A stretch of DNA of 64,000 nucleotides from Micropruina sp. (lineage in GTDB: Bacteria; Actinomycetota; Actinomycetes; Propionibacteriales; Propionibacteriaceae): assembly GCA_016711205.1 (NCBI GenBank), contig JADJTM010000003.1, positions 248,001 through 312,000 on the forward strand. Reading direction: 5' to 3'. The notes under the pieces were generated by a model, which was given only the letters and a program-made list of their open reading frames with translations, made no database searches and was not told where the DNA came from. This document shows, in pieces, positions 8,456-16,588 of this stretch. Every line of letters begins with the position of its first letter. Position 1 is the first letter of the stretch. A program made the position numbers and the translations under genes.

Positions 8456-8905
8456 GTGTCGGCAGGTTTCGTCGTCGGGCTGCGGTGTTGCGTCGAGATC
8501 CCGGCGTTCGCCGGGATGACGGGTTGGCGAGTCCGCCAGGGTGACGGTTGGCCGGTTCGCCCGTGATTCTGCGGGTTGCGTCGAGATCCCGGCCTTCGCC
8601 GGGATGACGGGTTGGCCAGGGTGACGGATGGCTGGTTGGCCGTCGTGCTGCGGGGGTGTGTCGAGATCCCGGCGTTCGCCGGGATGACGGGTTGGCCGGG
8701 ATGACGGGTTGCTCAGGGTGACGGATGGCTGGTTGGCCGTCGTGCTGCGGGGTTGCGTCGAGATCCCGGCGTTCGCCGGGATGACGGGTTGGCCAGGGTG
8801 ACGGGCTGGCCAGGGTGACGGATGGCTGGTTGGCCGTCGTGCTGCGGGGTCTGCGTCGAGATCCCGGCCTTCGCCGGGATGACGGGTGGCCGGTTGGCCG
8901 GATGA
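8456..8905. repeat. family A repeat array (five units)
   Basis: Five copies of the palindrome GATCCCGGCGTTCGCCGGGA (some with GGCCTTCGCC) at about 8498, 8586, 8665, 8763 and 8864. Each is followed by TGACGGGTTGGCC-type sequence, and several share a longer spacer (GGATGGCTGGTTGGCCGTCG). It lies between the divergent 5' end of the YceH gene and the 3' end of the CHAT-CBM9 gene. Reading frames across it encode only repeat-derived peptides. Confidence 0.8.
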
Positions 8906-8952
8906 CGGTCGCCCGGGATGTGCCGCGGACGTCCGCTGCGCGGCGACGACGA

Positions 8953-11310
8953 TCACGCCTGCAGTTCCAGGCCCTGCCAGTACGCCGGGTGGGCGCGGAG
9001 CTCGGCAGTCCGTTGCGGGTTGGTGCTCATCATGCCGAGGTTGCTGAGGCTGTCGGCCTTGCGCTCCGACACTTGCACGTTGGCGGCGAACACCGCTCCG
9101 GCAGCCACGCCGTTCAGCTGTGTGGTCGCCCACGGGATCCTCGCCTCCAGCACGTATCCGGTGCGGGTGACGCCGATCGCCGCGTCCAGGGTGCGCGAGT
9201 CGCGCGGCGATTCGAATGAGGTGCCCTTGGCGTTGGGTCCGAGTATTCCGATCACCGGGGTTCCGTCGACCGGCAGCCCGAACATGTAGTAGGCGTCAAC
9301 GGGTCGCGCAAGGTCGGCCGGTGTGAGCCGGCGCTTGTCAGGGCCGAGTTCGAGAATCACCGAATCGCCGCGATAGACCTTGCTGGGCTGGGTCGCGTCC
9401 GGCGGCAACGGGGTCGGATCCGTGACCTGGGCCAGCAGGTAGAGCGCCTGGTCGTCCCACATCAGGTAGATGTCGCCGGTCGCGGTGGACGATCCCGCGA
9501 TCCGCTGGTCGGCGCGCGCCACCAGTTGCCACTGCCAATCGTCGGTGCTGCCGTCGATGGTGAGCGGTGTGGCCGCCCGGACCGCTGTGAGGGTGCCTAC
9601 ATCACGCACCGGCGGCAACGTCGTTTTGGTCACCGTCGGCGTCGGCGTGGTGGGCAGGGTCGGCGCCGGGCTGACGCTGAGCGTGCCCGTCGGGGTCGGC
9701 GACTCCACCACGACCGGCACTGCGGGAAACACCATCGGCCAGATCACGACCGCCAGCGCCACGACAGCCGCCACCGCCGCCAGAATCGCCCAACGAAGCC
9801 CCGTGCCGGATCGTTTCGGCTCCAACGCCGGCAGACCCGGCGATCCCAGCCCCGACGATCCTGCACCCGACGATCCTGCCCCCGTTCCGCCCGGCGGAAC
9901 CGGCCCGGACGGCGGTCGGCCCCCCGATCCACCCGATCCGCCCGTGCCGCCACCGCCACCGCCAGTCCCGCCTCCGGAGGGCGCAACCGGTGGTGCGGAC
10001 GAGCCCGGCGCCGACGAAGTGCCCACCGACGCGCTGCCCTCACCGGCCCCGCCCCCACCCGGCCAGGGCGGCACCATCACCGGCACCACCACCGGCACCA
10101 CCCGTCCAGCCACCTCGCCCGCCGGCGCCGTGGCCGCTCCCGTATGGGTCGCCGGCACGTGCTGGCCGCCGCCGGCGACGTCGAAGATCCGGCCGTCGCT
10201 GGCCCGCAGGTACAGCACCGGGGTGCCCCACTCGACATCGTTGTTGTCGCTGAACACCGCCACCCGGGCCTCGGCCAGGGCGGCGTCGATCGGGTAGCCG
10301 TCCGCAATCGCCGCGTAGAACTCGCTGGAGAACACCGTGGCCGCATCGTCGGTGATCTCGAACTGCATGGCGACCACCGCCGGCACATTGCCCAGCTTGA
10401 CCAGGCTCTGCGCCACGCCGCCGAGCGGATCGGCGGGGGACTGCCGCGCCCCCTCGCAGGCGTTCAGCAGCACCAGCCGCAACGAATCGAAACCGCTGAT
10501 CGTGGTGGCCAGCGTGGTGCCCGACACCATGTGGGCGAGGTGGTTCTCGTCCTCGAAGGCGAGCATGCCCTCGCCGGTGGCGTCCATGAAGCCGCCGTGG
10601 CCGATGAAGTGCAGCACGTGAAAGCCGCCTGAGCGCAGCGCCCGGCGCACCTCCATCAGGTTGGCGTGCGATGTCGTACCGTCCGCAGCAGCCGCCGGAA
10701 TCACCGTCACCCGCACCTGGCCCGCACGTTCGAGCGAGGCGAGCGCGCCGCGGATGCGCTGCACCTCGGCGTCGACGTTGAGCGTGGCCAGGTTCGTCGG
10801 CGCCGACACCACCACCAGCACCTGCAGCGGCGGCGTGACCTGCAGGGGCGGCACCCGTTGCGGCAATTCCAGGTAGCGGACGACCGGCGTGCGCGTCGAC
10901 AGCACCAGAAAGTGGCGCAGCCCGGCCGGGTAGAGGTACTCCCAGGGCACCTCGGCCAGCTGCGGGGCGCCCTCCAGCCGCAGCCGGATGCGCAGGCCCT
11001 TGCGCTGCGCGTCCGCCTCGTCGAGGCTGCGCCGGAAGCAGGTGCCCACCTCGCCGGCGAACAGCGCGTCGTACAGGCTGCTGCCGAACTTCTGCGCCAG
11101 ATCCTGGGTGGGCGACCCGATCGCCCGGACGCCCGAGCGGGTGCGGCCCAGCTTCAGGATCACGTTCTCGAGTGCGTCGGCGTTGAAGGGAAAGGTCATC
11201 TGCCCGGACGCCTCGCCGCGCGGCGAAGCCAGCACCGACACCTTGTAGACGTCAGGCGTCGCGCCGGCTTCGACCTCCAGGTCGAAGTCCAGATAGTCGA
11301 GCGCCGCCAT
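8953..11310 (-). CDS. CHAT protease with TM segment and CBM9-like C-terminal domain
   Basis: A 785-aa protein, third gene of the CHAT-hydrolase-CHAT cassette. Residues 1-130 are an N-terminal region ending in VPWEYLYPAG; about 165-375 is a CHAT (caspase-like) domain with HFIGHGG (catalytic His238) and LLNACEGA (catalytic Cys285). Residues 400-500 are a Gly/Ser/Pro-rich linker, 507-528 one transmembrane helix, 530-568 a Pro/Thr-rich stalk, and 577-785 a beta domain resembling CBM9/DOMON (TPLTIDGSTDDWQW, YRGDSVILELGPDKR, LEARIPW). Predicted topology: protease inside, sugar-binding-like domain outside. The ATG at 11310 has GGAGG just upstream; an adjacent GTG at 11313 is an alternative. Target unknown. 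Confidence 0.85.
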   Translation of the reverse strand: MAALDYLDFDLEVEAGATPDVYKVSVLASPRGEASGQMTFPFNADALENVILKLGRTRSGVRAIGSPTQDLAQKFGSSLYDALFAGEVGTCFRRSLDEADAQRKGLRIRLRLEGAPQLAEVPWEYLYPAGLRHFLVLSTRTPVVRYLELPQRVPPLQVTPPLQVLVVVSAPTNLATLNVDAEVQRIRGALASLERAGQVRVTVIPAAAADGTTSHANLMEVRRALRSGGFHVLHFIGHGGFMDATGEGMLAFEDENHLAHMVSGTTLATTISGFDSLRLVLLNACEGARQSPADPLGGVAQSLVKLGNVPAVVAMQFEITDDAATVFSSEFYAAIADGYPIDAALAEARVAVFSDNNDVEWGTPVLYLRASDGRIFDVAGGGQHVPATHTGAATAPAGEVAGRVVPVVVPVMVPPWPGGGGAGEGSASVGTSSAPGSSAPPVAPSGGGTGGGGGGTGGSGGSGGRPPSGPVPPGGTGAGSSGAGSSGLGSPGLPALEPKRSGTGLRWAILAAVAAVVALAVVIWPMVFPAVPVVVESPTPTGTLSVSPAPTLPTTPTPTVTKTTLPPVRDVGTLTAVRAATPLTIDGSTDDWQWQLVARADQRIAGSSTATGDIYLMWDDQALYLLAQVTDPTPLPPDATQPSKVYRGDSVILELGPDKRRLTPADLARPVDAYYMFGLPVDGTPVIGILGPNAKGTSFESPRDSRTLDAAIGVTRTGYVLEARIPWATTQLNGVAAGAVFAANVQVSERKADSLSNLGMMSTNPQRTAELRAHPAYWQGLELQA

Positions 11311-11339
11311 CACCCCTCCGCTCCCCGTGGGCCAGTGCC

Positions 11340-12839
11340 CTATCCGGTCAGCCAGCCGGCGATCTGCGCCGCGACGTCCGGCTGCCCGAAGAAGCTGCCG
11401 TGGTAGACGCCACGCTCGCGGGGCAGCACCAGCCGCCGGTGCTCCGGTATTGCCATCGCATCCTCACCCTCGTACACGCCGGCGGTGGGCACCACCAGGT
11501 CGTTGGCTGCGGTGCCGAACACCCGATCCATCACCACGTTCTCGACCTTCTTGACCGCCATCGCCCGCCACCCCCCGGACGGGCTGAAGTCGGCCGCGAC
11601 CGCGTACTGCTCGGCCGGCAGTTCGGTGCCGTTGAACGTGCCCAGAAAGTCGCCGGCGCTGTCCATCGCGGCCAGGCCCGGAATGCCGACCAGGCCGTAT
11701 TTGGCGATGATCTTGACCACCACCAGCACCGAGGTCAGGGTCGCCTCGACCACGGCCGCGGGGCCGTCCGGCATCAGGTTGACGATGGTGGTGATCCGGT
11801 CGAGCAACGGCACCAGGTTGGACGGGGTGGCCAGCGCGGTGCCGTGGTTGGCGCTGGCCACATGGACGATGCGGCGCACGTCGAACACCGCGTCGGTGCC
11901 CTGCCCGGCCAACGCCCGGCTGACCAGCCCGCCGCGGCTGTGGCAGACGATGTCGACCTCGAGGTCGAGCCCTTCGGGCACCAGCTCGCGCACCAGGTCG
12001 GCGTTCTCGATCGGCGACAGGCCGAGGGTGTGGTGGTCGATCGCCGCCACCCGGCCGCCGTAGGCGTCGCTGAGCGAGGCCAGCACATCCGGCGGCAGCG
12101 CCCGGAACGCGCTCGGGGTGTTGACGAAGGTGCCGTGCACGAACCACAAGCTGCGGCCGGAGGCCAGCCGCCGCCACTCGGCCTCGTCCAGGCTGGGCAC
12201 GTCGGGGCTGGTGTAGTTGGCCGGGGTGAAGCTGCGGGCGCGGGCGATCCGCGACTTCGACTCCCACAGCCGGGCGGCGGCCCCGGCCAGCGGCGGCACC
12301 ACCAGCTCGGCCAGCGGCAGCGCTACCAGCTCGAGCACCTTGCGTCCGATCAGCCCGAACACACCACGGTTGGTGCCGGTGTCGTCAGGGCTCGGCTCGG
12401 CGGCGAACGCGGGCACGATGAAACGTACGGACGCGCCCGTTCCCCTGGTCGTCGGTGCCAGCTGGTCGGCGGTGTCCACCGGGAAGTTCCAGCTGACCAC
12501 ACCGTTCTCGTCCACCGCCAGCAGCACCTGGGCGACGTCGTCGCCCAGGTCGGGCACGCTCACCTCCATGCCTTCGACATCGCTGATCGGTGCCCGGATG
12601 TCGCTGCCGGGGGCCAGCGGCGCCGGGGCCACGTCCAGGGTGATCACCCGCAGGCGCAGGAAGCCCTCGCGGGTCAGGGCCTCGTCCAGGGCCGGCCCGG
12701 AGCCGTCGACCTCCGGGGCGCGGGTGTCCGAGCCCGGCCCGACGTTGTGCGCCTCGGCACTGCCGCGCAGGCCGGGTGCCCGCAGGGCGATGCCCTGGCC
12801 GAGGTTGACCTGCCGTCCGGTGCCGTCGAGGGTGGCCAT
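11340..12839 (-). CDS. alpha/beta hydrolase (lipase/esterase-like) of CHAT cassette
   Basis: A 499-aa protein between two CHAT genes. The C-terminal ~280 residues are an alpha/beta hydrolase with FVHGTF (oxyanion region, 233-238), DIVCHSRGG (nucleophile Ser301), NDLVVP (Asp447) and VYHGSF (His480), so the triad looks complete. The N-terminal ~200 residues are unlike known lipases and contain two similar stretches (GSDTRAPEVDG and GSDIRAPISDVEG). A hydrophobic segment, LELVALPLAELVVPPLAG, lies at 168-185. The family resembles PGAP1-like lipases and the esterases found beside CHAT genes. The start overlaps the upstream CHAT stop (TGATG), so production is coupled. Substrate, possibly a lipid, is inferred only. 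Confidence 0.8.
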   Translation of the reverse strand: MATLDGTGRQVNLGQGIALRAPGLRGSAEAHNVGPGSDTRAPEVDGSGPALDEALTREGFLRLRVITLDVAPAPLAPGSDIRAPISDVEGMEVSVPDLGDDVAQVLLAVDENGVVSWNFPVDTADQLAPTTRGTGASVRFIVPAFAAEPSPDDTGTNRGVFGLIGRKVLELVALPLAELVVPPLAGAAARLWESKSRIARARSFTPANYTSPDVPSLDEAEWRRLASGRSLWFVHGTFVNTPSAFRALPPDVLASLSDAYGGRVAAIDHHTLGLSPIENADLVRELVPEGLDLEVDIVCHSRGGLVSRALAGQGTDAVFDVRRIVHVASANHGTALATPSNLVPLLDRITTIVNLMPDGPAAVVEATLTSVLVVVKIIAKYGLVGIPGLAAMDSAGDFLGTFNGTELPAEQYAVAADFSPSGGWRAMAVKKVENVVMDRVFGTAANDLVVPTAGVYEGEDAMAIPEHRRLVLPRERGVYHGSFFGQPDVAAQIAGWLTG

Positions 12840-14917
12840 CAGTGCGTCTCCTGCCTGGTGAGTGTCAGTCCCGGGTGTCCGTAGTAGGCGTAGGCCAGGG
12901 GAGTGGTCTGGTCGTGCTTGGGGAAGTCGGTGGTGAACCGGGCGCGCAGCCTGCGCATCACCTCGCCCACCGGAAGCCCTTGGCTGAAGGCGTCGAGGTA
13001 GAAGCTGAGCGCGATCTGCTTGGCGATGGTGTCGTCCACCGACCACAGCGGGGCGATGAACGCCCGCGCGCCGGCCTGCAGAAACGCCGCAGCCAGCCCG
13101 CCCTCGACCAGTGAGCCGCCGGTCTCGGTGGCCAGCTGGCAGCAGTTCAGAAAGACCAGCGGCGCGGCGCTGCGGGTGAAGTCCGAGCCGATCACGATCG
13201 ACTCATCGATGCGCACGGCCGAATCCGACAGGATCAGCCCGGTGTTGATCGGCGAATCGGGGTCGACCTCGCCGTGCGAAGCGACGTGCAGCACCTGGGC
13301 ACTGATCGGTTGGCCGCGGTCGGTGTAGGTGCCCTTGAGCAGCGACGCCACGTCGCTCAGGGTGCCCTTCACCCAGAACGACGGTTGATAGGCCTTGGTG
13401 AGTTCCTGGCCCTCCTCGACCGCCATCTTCAGCGGCCGCATGCCCGAACCCGGCCCGAACTCGCCCACGACCACCGCGACGCCGCCCACCGTGATGGATT
13501 CGGCCGGGGTGGTGCTCGGACGGCGCAGACCGGACGGCGTCTCGGGGCCGGCCGGGCGCCAGCGTCCGATGATCAGCTGGGTGCCGAGCAGCTGCGGGGC
13601 CGCGGCGTCGACCAGGTCGCGGTCGACGATGTAGTCCGAATCGGTGGTGGCCAGCTCCCACGGAACCAGCGACTCCTGCGAGACCAGCAGCAGGGTGGGC
13701 AGCCGGCCGGCGTCCTTGGCGATGCGCCAGACCGGGGCCAGCACCTTCCAGAACCACAGCGGCATCACCGCCGCCACCTCGCGGGCGACCCCGTTGACCT
13801 TCAGTTCGGCGGCGTCCGAGCCGTCCACCCGGGCCATCTCGCGCACCTTCTTCAGCGCGAAGGTCTCGGCGGTGTCCTCGTCGAGGTGGGTGATCACCTG
13901 CTCGTCGGGCAGGGTGACCGGGTGCGGCGTGGTGAACGTCCACAAGAAGGTGCCGTCGGCTTCGCCCCGGCTGATCGACACCGTCAGATCGATCGGCACG
14001 CTGCGGTCGAGTTCGACCGCGACCTCGCCGCCGGACGTGGACGGGGCCGCGTTGGCGGGCGCCTGCGGGCTGACCACCAGCTCGCGCCAGGCGGTGCCGA
14101 CCAGCAGCCCGTCCTGGCTGTACTCGATCTCGATGCGACCGCGCCAGTCCTGCTGCACGGTGGGCGCGGTGACCGGGATCGTGACGGTGGAGCCCGCCAC
14201 GTCGGCCGGGTCGAAGGGCAACTCGAACCGCACGCCGGGCACGGTGAAGTTCTCGGCCTTGATCTGCAAGGTCAGCGGACGGCGGGTGGCAGCGATGTTC
14301 ATCACGGCGCCCTGGACGCCCGGTTGGGCCTCTTTCGACAAGCCGACCACCACGTCGAAGGTGGCGCCGGAGCCGACGGTTTCGGGCACGTCCACACGGG
14401 GGTAGGCGGGCACCGAGGCCGCTGCGGCATCGGGGGTGGCGCCGTCGGTGCCGGCGCCAGCTGTGGGATCGGTGGGTTCGGCACCGGATTGGGGTGCGGA
14501 GTCCGGTTCGGCGGGCGGCGGTGGCGGGGCGAAGCCGGCACCCGGGCCGAAGTCGATGCCACGATCGGGGCCGCGGTTGGTGTGCGGATCGGCCGTCATC
14601 CAGCCGACGGGGCGCGAGCCGTCCACGACCAGGCCGGTCCAGAAGCCGCCGGTGACGTCTGGATGGTCGAGTTGGCGAACCTGGGACGCCCCGTGTTCGT
14701 GCAGATCGAGTGAGACGCCCAGCGGCATCGCCGGGTCGAGGCCGGCGCCCAGCACGCGCTGCACATCGTCGGCGGCCAACGGGTACCAGAGCGTGGCACC
14801 CGTTGCGCGCGGATCGCGCCGGCGGACCACCACCAGCTGCCATGGCGGGGCCATCGCCAGCGCGGAGCGGGCGGCGGCGAGGGTCATGGCTGCATCGAGC
14901 ACGAGCACGGGGTCCAT
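12839..14917 (-). CDS. CHAT protease, soluble
   Basis: A 692-aa protein, first gene of the cassette. Residues 1-125 are an N-terminal alpha/beta region (MDPVLVLDAAMTLAAARSAL...), 128-170 a Pro/Ala-rich linker, about 184-285 a beta-sandwich-like domain, about 300-380 a second adaptor region, and 400-690 a CHAT domain with VPWELA, LHVASHGE (catalytic His548) and FLNCCQLA (catalytic Cys593 in the LNAC position). No signal peptide or TM helix. The ATG at 14917 has AGAGGAG 6 nt upstream; the open frame continues to 15271 but that part overlaps the ilvE promoter and is not coding. The cysteine pair CC replaces the usual AC. Confidence 0.85.
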   Translation of the reverse strand: MDPVLVLDAAMTLAAARSALAMAPPWQLVVVRRRDPRATGATLWYPLAADDVQRVLGAGLDPAMPLGVSLDLHEHGASQVRQLDHPDVTGGFWTGLVVDGSRPVGWMTADPHTNRGPDRGIDFGPGAGFAPPPPPAEPDSAPQSGAEPTDPTAGAGTDGATPDAAAASVPAYPRVDVPETVGSGATFDVVVGLSKEAQPGVQGAVMNIAATRRPLTLQIKAENFTVPGVRFELPFDPADVAGSTVTIPVTAPTVQQDWRGRIEIEYSQDGLLVGTAWRELVVSPQAPANAAPSTSGGEVAVELDRSVPIDLTVSISRGEADGTFLWTFTTPHPVTLPDEQVITHLDEDTAETFALKKVREMARVDGSDAAELKVNGVAREVAAVMPLWFWKVLAPVWRIAKDAGRLPTLLLVSQESLVPWELATTDSDYIVDRDLVDAAAPQLLGTQLIIGRWRPAGPETPSGLRRPSTTPAESITVGGVAVVVGEFGPGSGMRPLKMAVEEGQELTKAYQPSFWVKGTLSDVASLLKGTYTDRGQPISAQVLHVASHGEVDPDSPINTGLILSDSAVRIDESIVIGSDFTRSAAPLVFLNCCQLATETGGSLVEGGLAAAFLQAGARAFIAPLWSVDDTIAKQIALSFYLDAFSQGLPVGEVMRRLRARFTTDFPKHDQTTPLAYAYYGHPGLTLTRQETH

Positions 14918-15219
14918 CGGCGACTCCTCTCTGAGCGAAGAGGTGCGCGCGGCGCGCTTTGATACGCAGCGTAGGACGCCGAAGCGCCGACGCGCATCAT
15001 GGGCCGGACAGTTCTCGTTGCGGCAGGTGGCACTCTTGCCACTTGTGGTCAGGCCCGATGCGTGGTTCGGGTGACGGGTTCGGGCGGTGCCGCCGCTGTC
15101 CACGAGCCGCATCGTGGCGCCCACTGAGTGATCGATGACGTGATCGGGCGTCCGGCCGTTGCCACGTTGCGGCGCCGTCCGGACGTCGCGCACCGGGCCA
15201 AGGTTGGTGGCCGCACCAC
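14918..15219. other. divergent promoter region, CHAT cassette / ilvE
   Basis: About 300 bp between divergent genes. It contains a small inverted repeat GTGGCA-CTCT-TGCCAC at 15027-15042, which could be an operator. A TACGCT hexamer on the minus strand near 14968 is a weak -10 candidate for the CHAT cassette. No gene seen. Confidence 0.35.
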
Positions 15220-15225
15220 TAGCCT
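15220..15225 (+). promoter_or_regulatory. -10 box TAGCCT of ilvE (leaderless)
   Basis: TAGCCT followed by 6 nt (GCGGGG) and the ilvE ATG. A leaderless transcript is likely. Confidence 0.58.
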
Positions 15226-15231
15226 GCGGGG

Positions 15232-16323
15232 ATGAGCACCTTCGTCCTGACCAGCACCGACCACCCGACACCCGCCGATGAGCGGGCAGCGATCGTGGCG
15301 AAGCCGGTGTTCGGGGCGAACTTCACCGATCACATGGCGTTGGCCACCTGGACCCCTGACAAGGGCTGGCACGACCGGCAGGTGGTCGCTCGCCGTCCGT
15401 TCGAGTTGCACCCGGGGGCGGCGACCTTCCACTACGGGCAGGAGATCTTCGAGGGCATGAAGGCCTACCGGCAGCCGGACGGGGGCGTGGCCCTGTTCCG
15501 TCCCGAGAAGAACGCCGCGCGGTTCGCGCAGTCGGCGAAGAGGCTGGCGATGGCCCCACTGGACGAGGCCGACTTCGTGGCCGCCGTCACCGGCTTGGTC
15601 GACCTCGATCGGGACTGGGTGCCGTCGCCGGAGGGTGAACAGAGCCTGTACCTGCGTCCGTTCGAGATCGCCAGCGAGACCCTGATCGGCGTGCGGGCCG
15701 CCAACGAATACACGTTCTGCGTGATCGCATCGCCGGTCGGGCCGTACTACCCCGATCCGGTCACCCTGTGGGCGACCCCCAACTTCACCCGGGCGGCCCG
15801 GGGCGGCACCGGGGCTGCCAAGTGCGGCGGCAACTACGCCGCCAGCCTGCTCGCCGCCGGCGAGGCCGCCGAACACGGTTGCCAGCAGGTGATCTGGCTG
15901 GACGGCGCCGAGCACCGCTGGGTGGAGGAGTGCGGCACGATGAACATCATGTTCGTCACCGCCTCTGGTGACCTGATCACCCCCGAGCTGACCGGAACGA
16001 TTCTGGACGGTGTCACCCGCGACTCGATCCTGACGCTTGCGCCCGAGCACGGGCTGCGTCCGGTGCAGCGACACATCGCCATCGACGAGGTCTTCGAGGG
16101 CATCCTGACCGGTGCGATCACCGAGGTGTTCGCCTGCGGCACCGCGGCGGTGGTCACCCCGGTGGTCGGTTTCGCGGCGCCGGGGGTGAACGGTGCGGAT
16201 CAGCGTTTCACGGTCGGTGGCGGTGCCCCAGGATCACTCAGCCTGGCCATTCGGGCACACCTGCTCGACGTGCAGTACGGACGGGTTCCCGACGCTCACG
16301 GCTGGCTGCGCCGGGTCGGCTGA
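15232..16323 (+). CDS. ilvE: branched-chain amino acid aminotransferase
   Basis: PLP-dependent class IV aminotransferase that interconverts Leu, Ile and Val with their 2-oxo acids. 363 aa, full length. HYGQEIFEGMKAYR is the substrate-loop signature; the PLP lysine is Lys197 in GTGAAKCGGNYAASL; the C-terminal half has the class IV glutamate and GTAAVVTPV phosphate-binding loop. Monocistronic: divergent from the CHAT cassette and convergent with arcA, separated by repeats. Confidence 0.95.
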   Translation: MSTFVLTSTDHPTPADERAAIVAKPVFGANFTDHMALATWTPDKGWHDRQVVARRPFELHPGAATFHYGQEIFEGMKAYRQPDGGVALFRPEKNAARFAQSAKRLAMAPLDEADFVAAVTGLVDLDRDWVPSPEGEQSLYLRPFEIASETLIGVRAANEYTFCVIASPVGPYYPDPVTLWATPNFTRAARGGTGAAKCGGNYAASLLAAGEAAEHGCQQVIWLDGAEHRWVEECGTMNIMFVTASGDLITPELTGTILDGVTRDSILTLAPEHGLRPVQRHIAIDEVFEGILTGAITEVFACGTAAVVTPVVGFAAPGVNGADQRFTVGGGAPGSLSLAIRAHLLDVQYGRVPDAHGWLRRVG

Positions 16324-16335
16324 CAGGTTGGCGGG

Positions 16336-16423
16336 GGTTCGAGATCCCGGCGTTCGCCGGGATGACAGTGCGGGATTCGACAGGTGCAGGGCTTCGTCAT
16401 TCCGGCGAACGCCGGAATCTCGC
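16336..16423. repeat. two family A palindromes in opposite orientation
   Basis: CGAGATCCCGGCGTTCGCCG continuing GGATGACAG at 16340-16367, and GTCATTCCGGCGAACGCCGG continuing AATCTCG at about 16396-16422. Each can form a hairpin and together they make a larger inverted repeat. Their position just after ilvE suggests a terminator role. Confidence 0.7.
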
Positions 16424-16428
16424 GTGCC

Positions 16429-16587
16429 ACTTTGTGGCTGTTATGGCCGGCAGTCCTGAGGCACTCGCGCAGTTATGGTTGGTATGGATACCCCGTGGGG
16501 GTATCCATATCAACCACAAAGTGGCGGATCGATCGAGATTGCCGCCCAGGCCCCTCGCCGCGTATTCATATCAACCACAAAGTGGCG
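16429..16587. repeat. family D repeat cluster
   Basis: A half copy (CCACTTTGTGGCTGTTATGG, 16429-16447), a full palindrome (TTATGGTTGGTATGGATACC at 16473 paired with GGGGTATCCATATCAACCAC up to 16524), and another half copy (ATTCATATCAACCACAAAGT continuing GGCG, 16564-16587). The last copy ends 1 nt before the arcA stop codon. Same family as at 3833-3886. Confidence 0.75.
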
Positions 16588-16588
16588 C

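Noticed and set aside
8450..9219. Possible CRISPR array in the five-unit repeat
   Set aside because: Repeats are palindromic, spacers are related to each other and of uneven length, and there are no cas genes.
14918..15271. N-terminal extension of the first CHAT protein to 810 aa
   Set aside because: It would overlap the ilvE promoter and start; the AGAGGAG RBS at the ATG 14917 supports the shorter protein.
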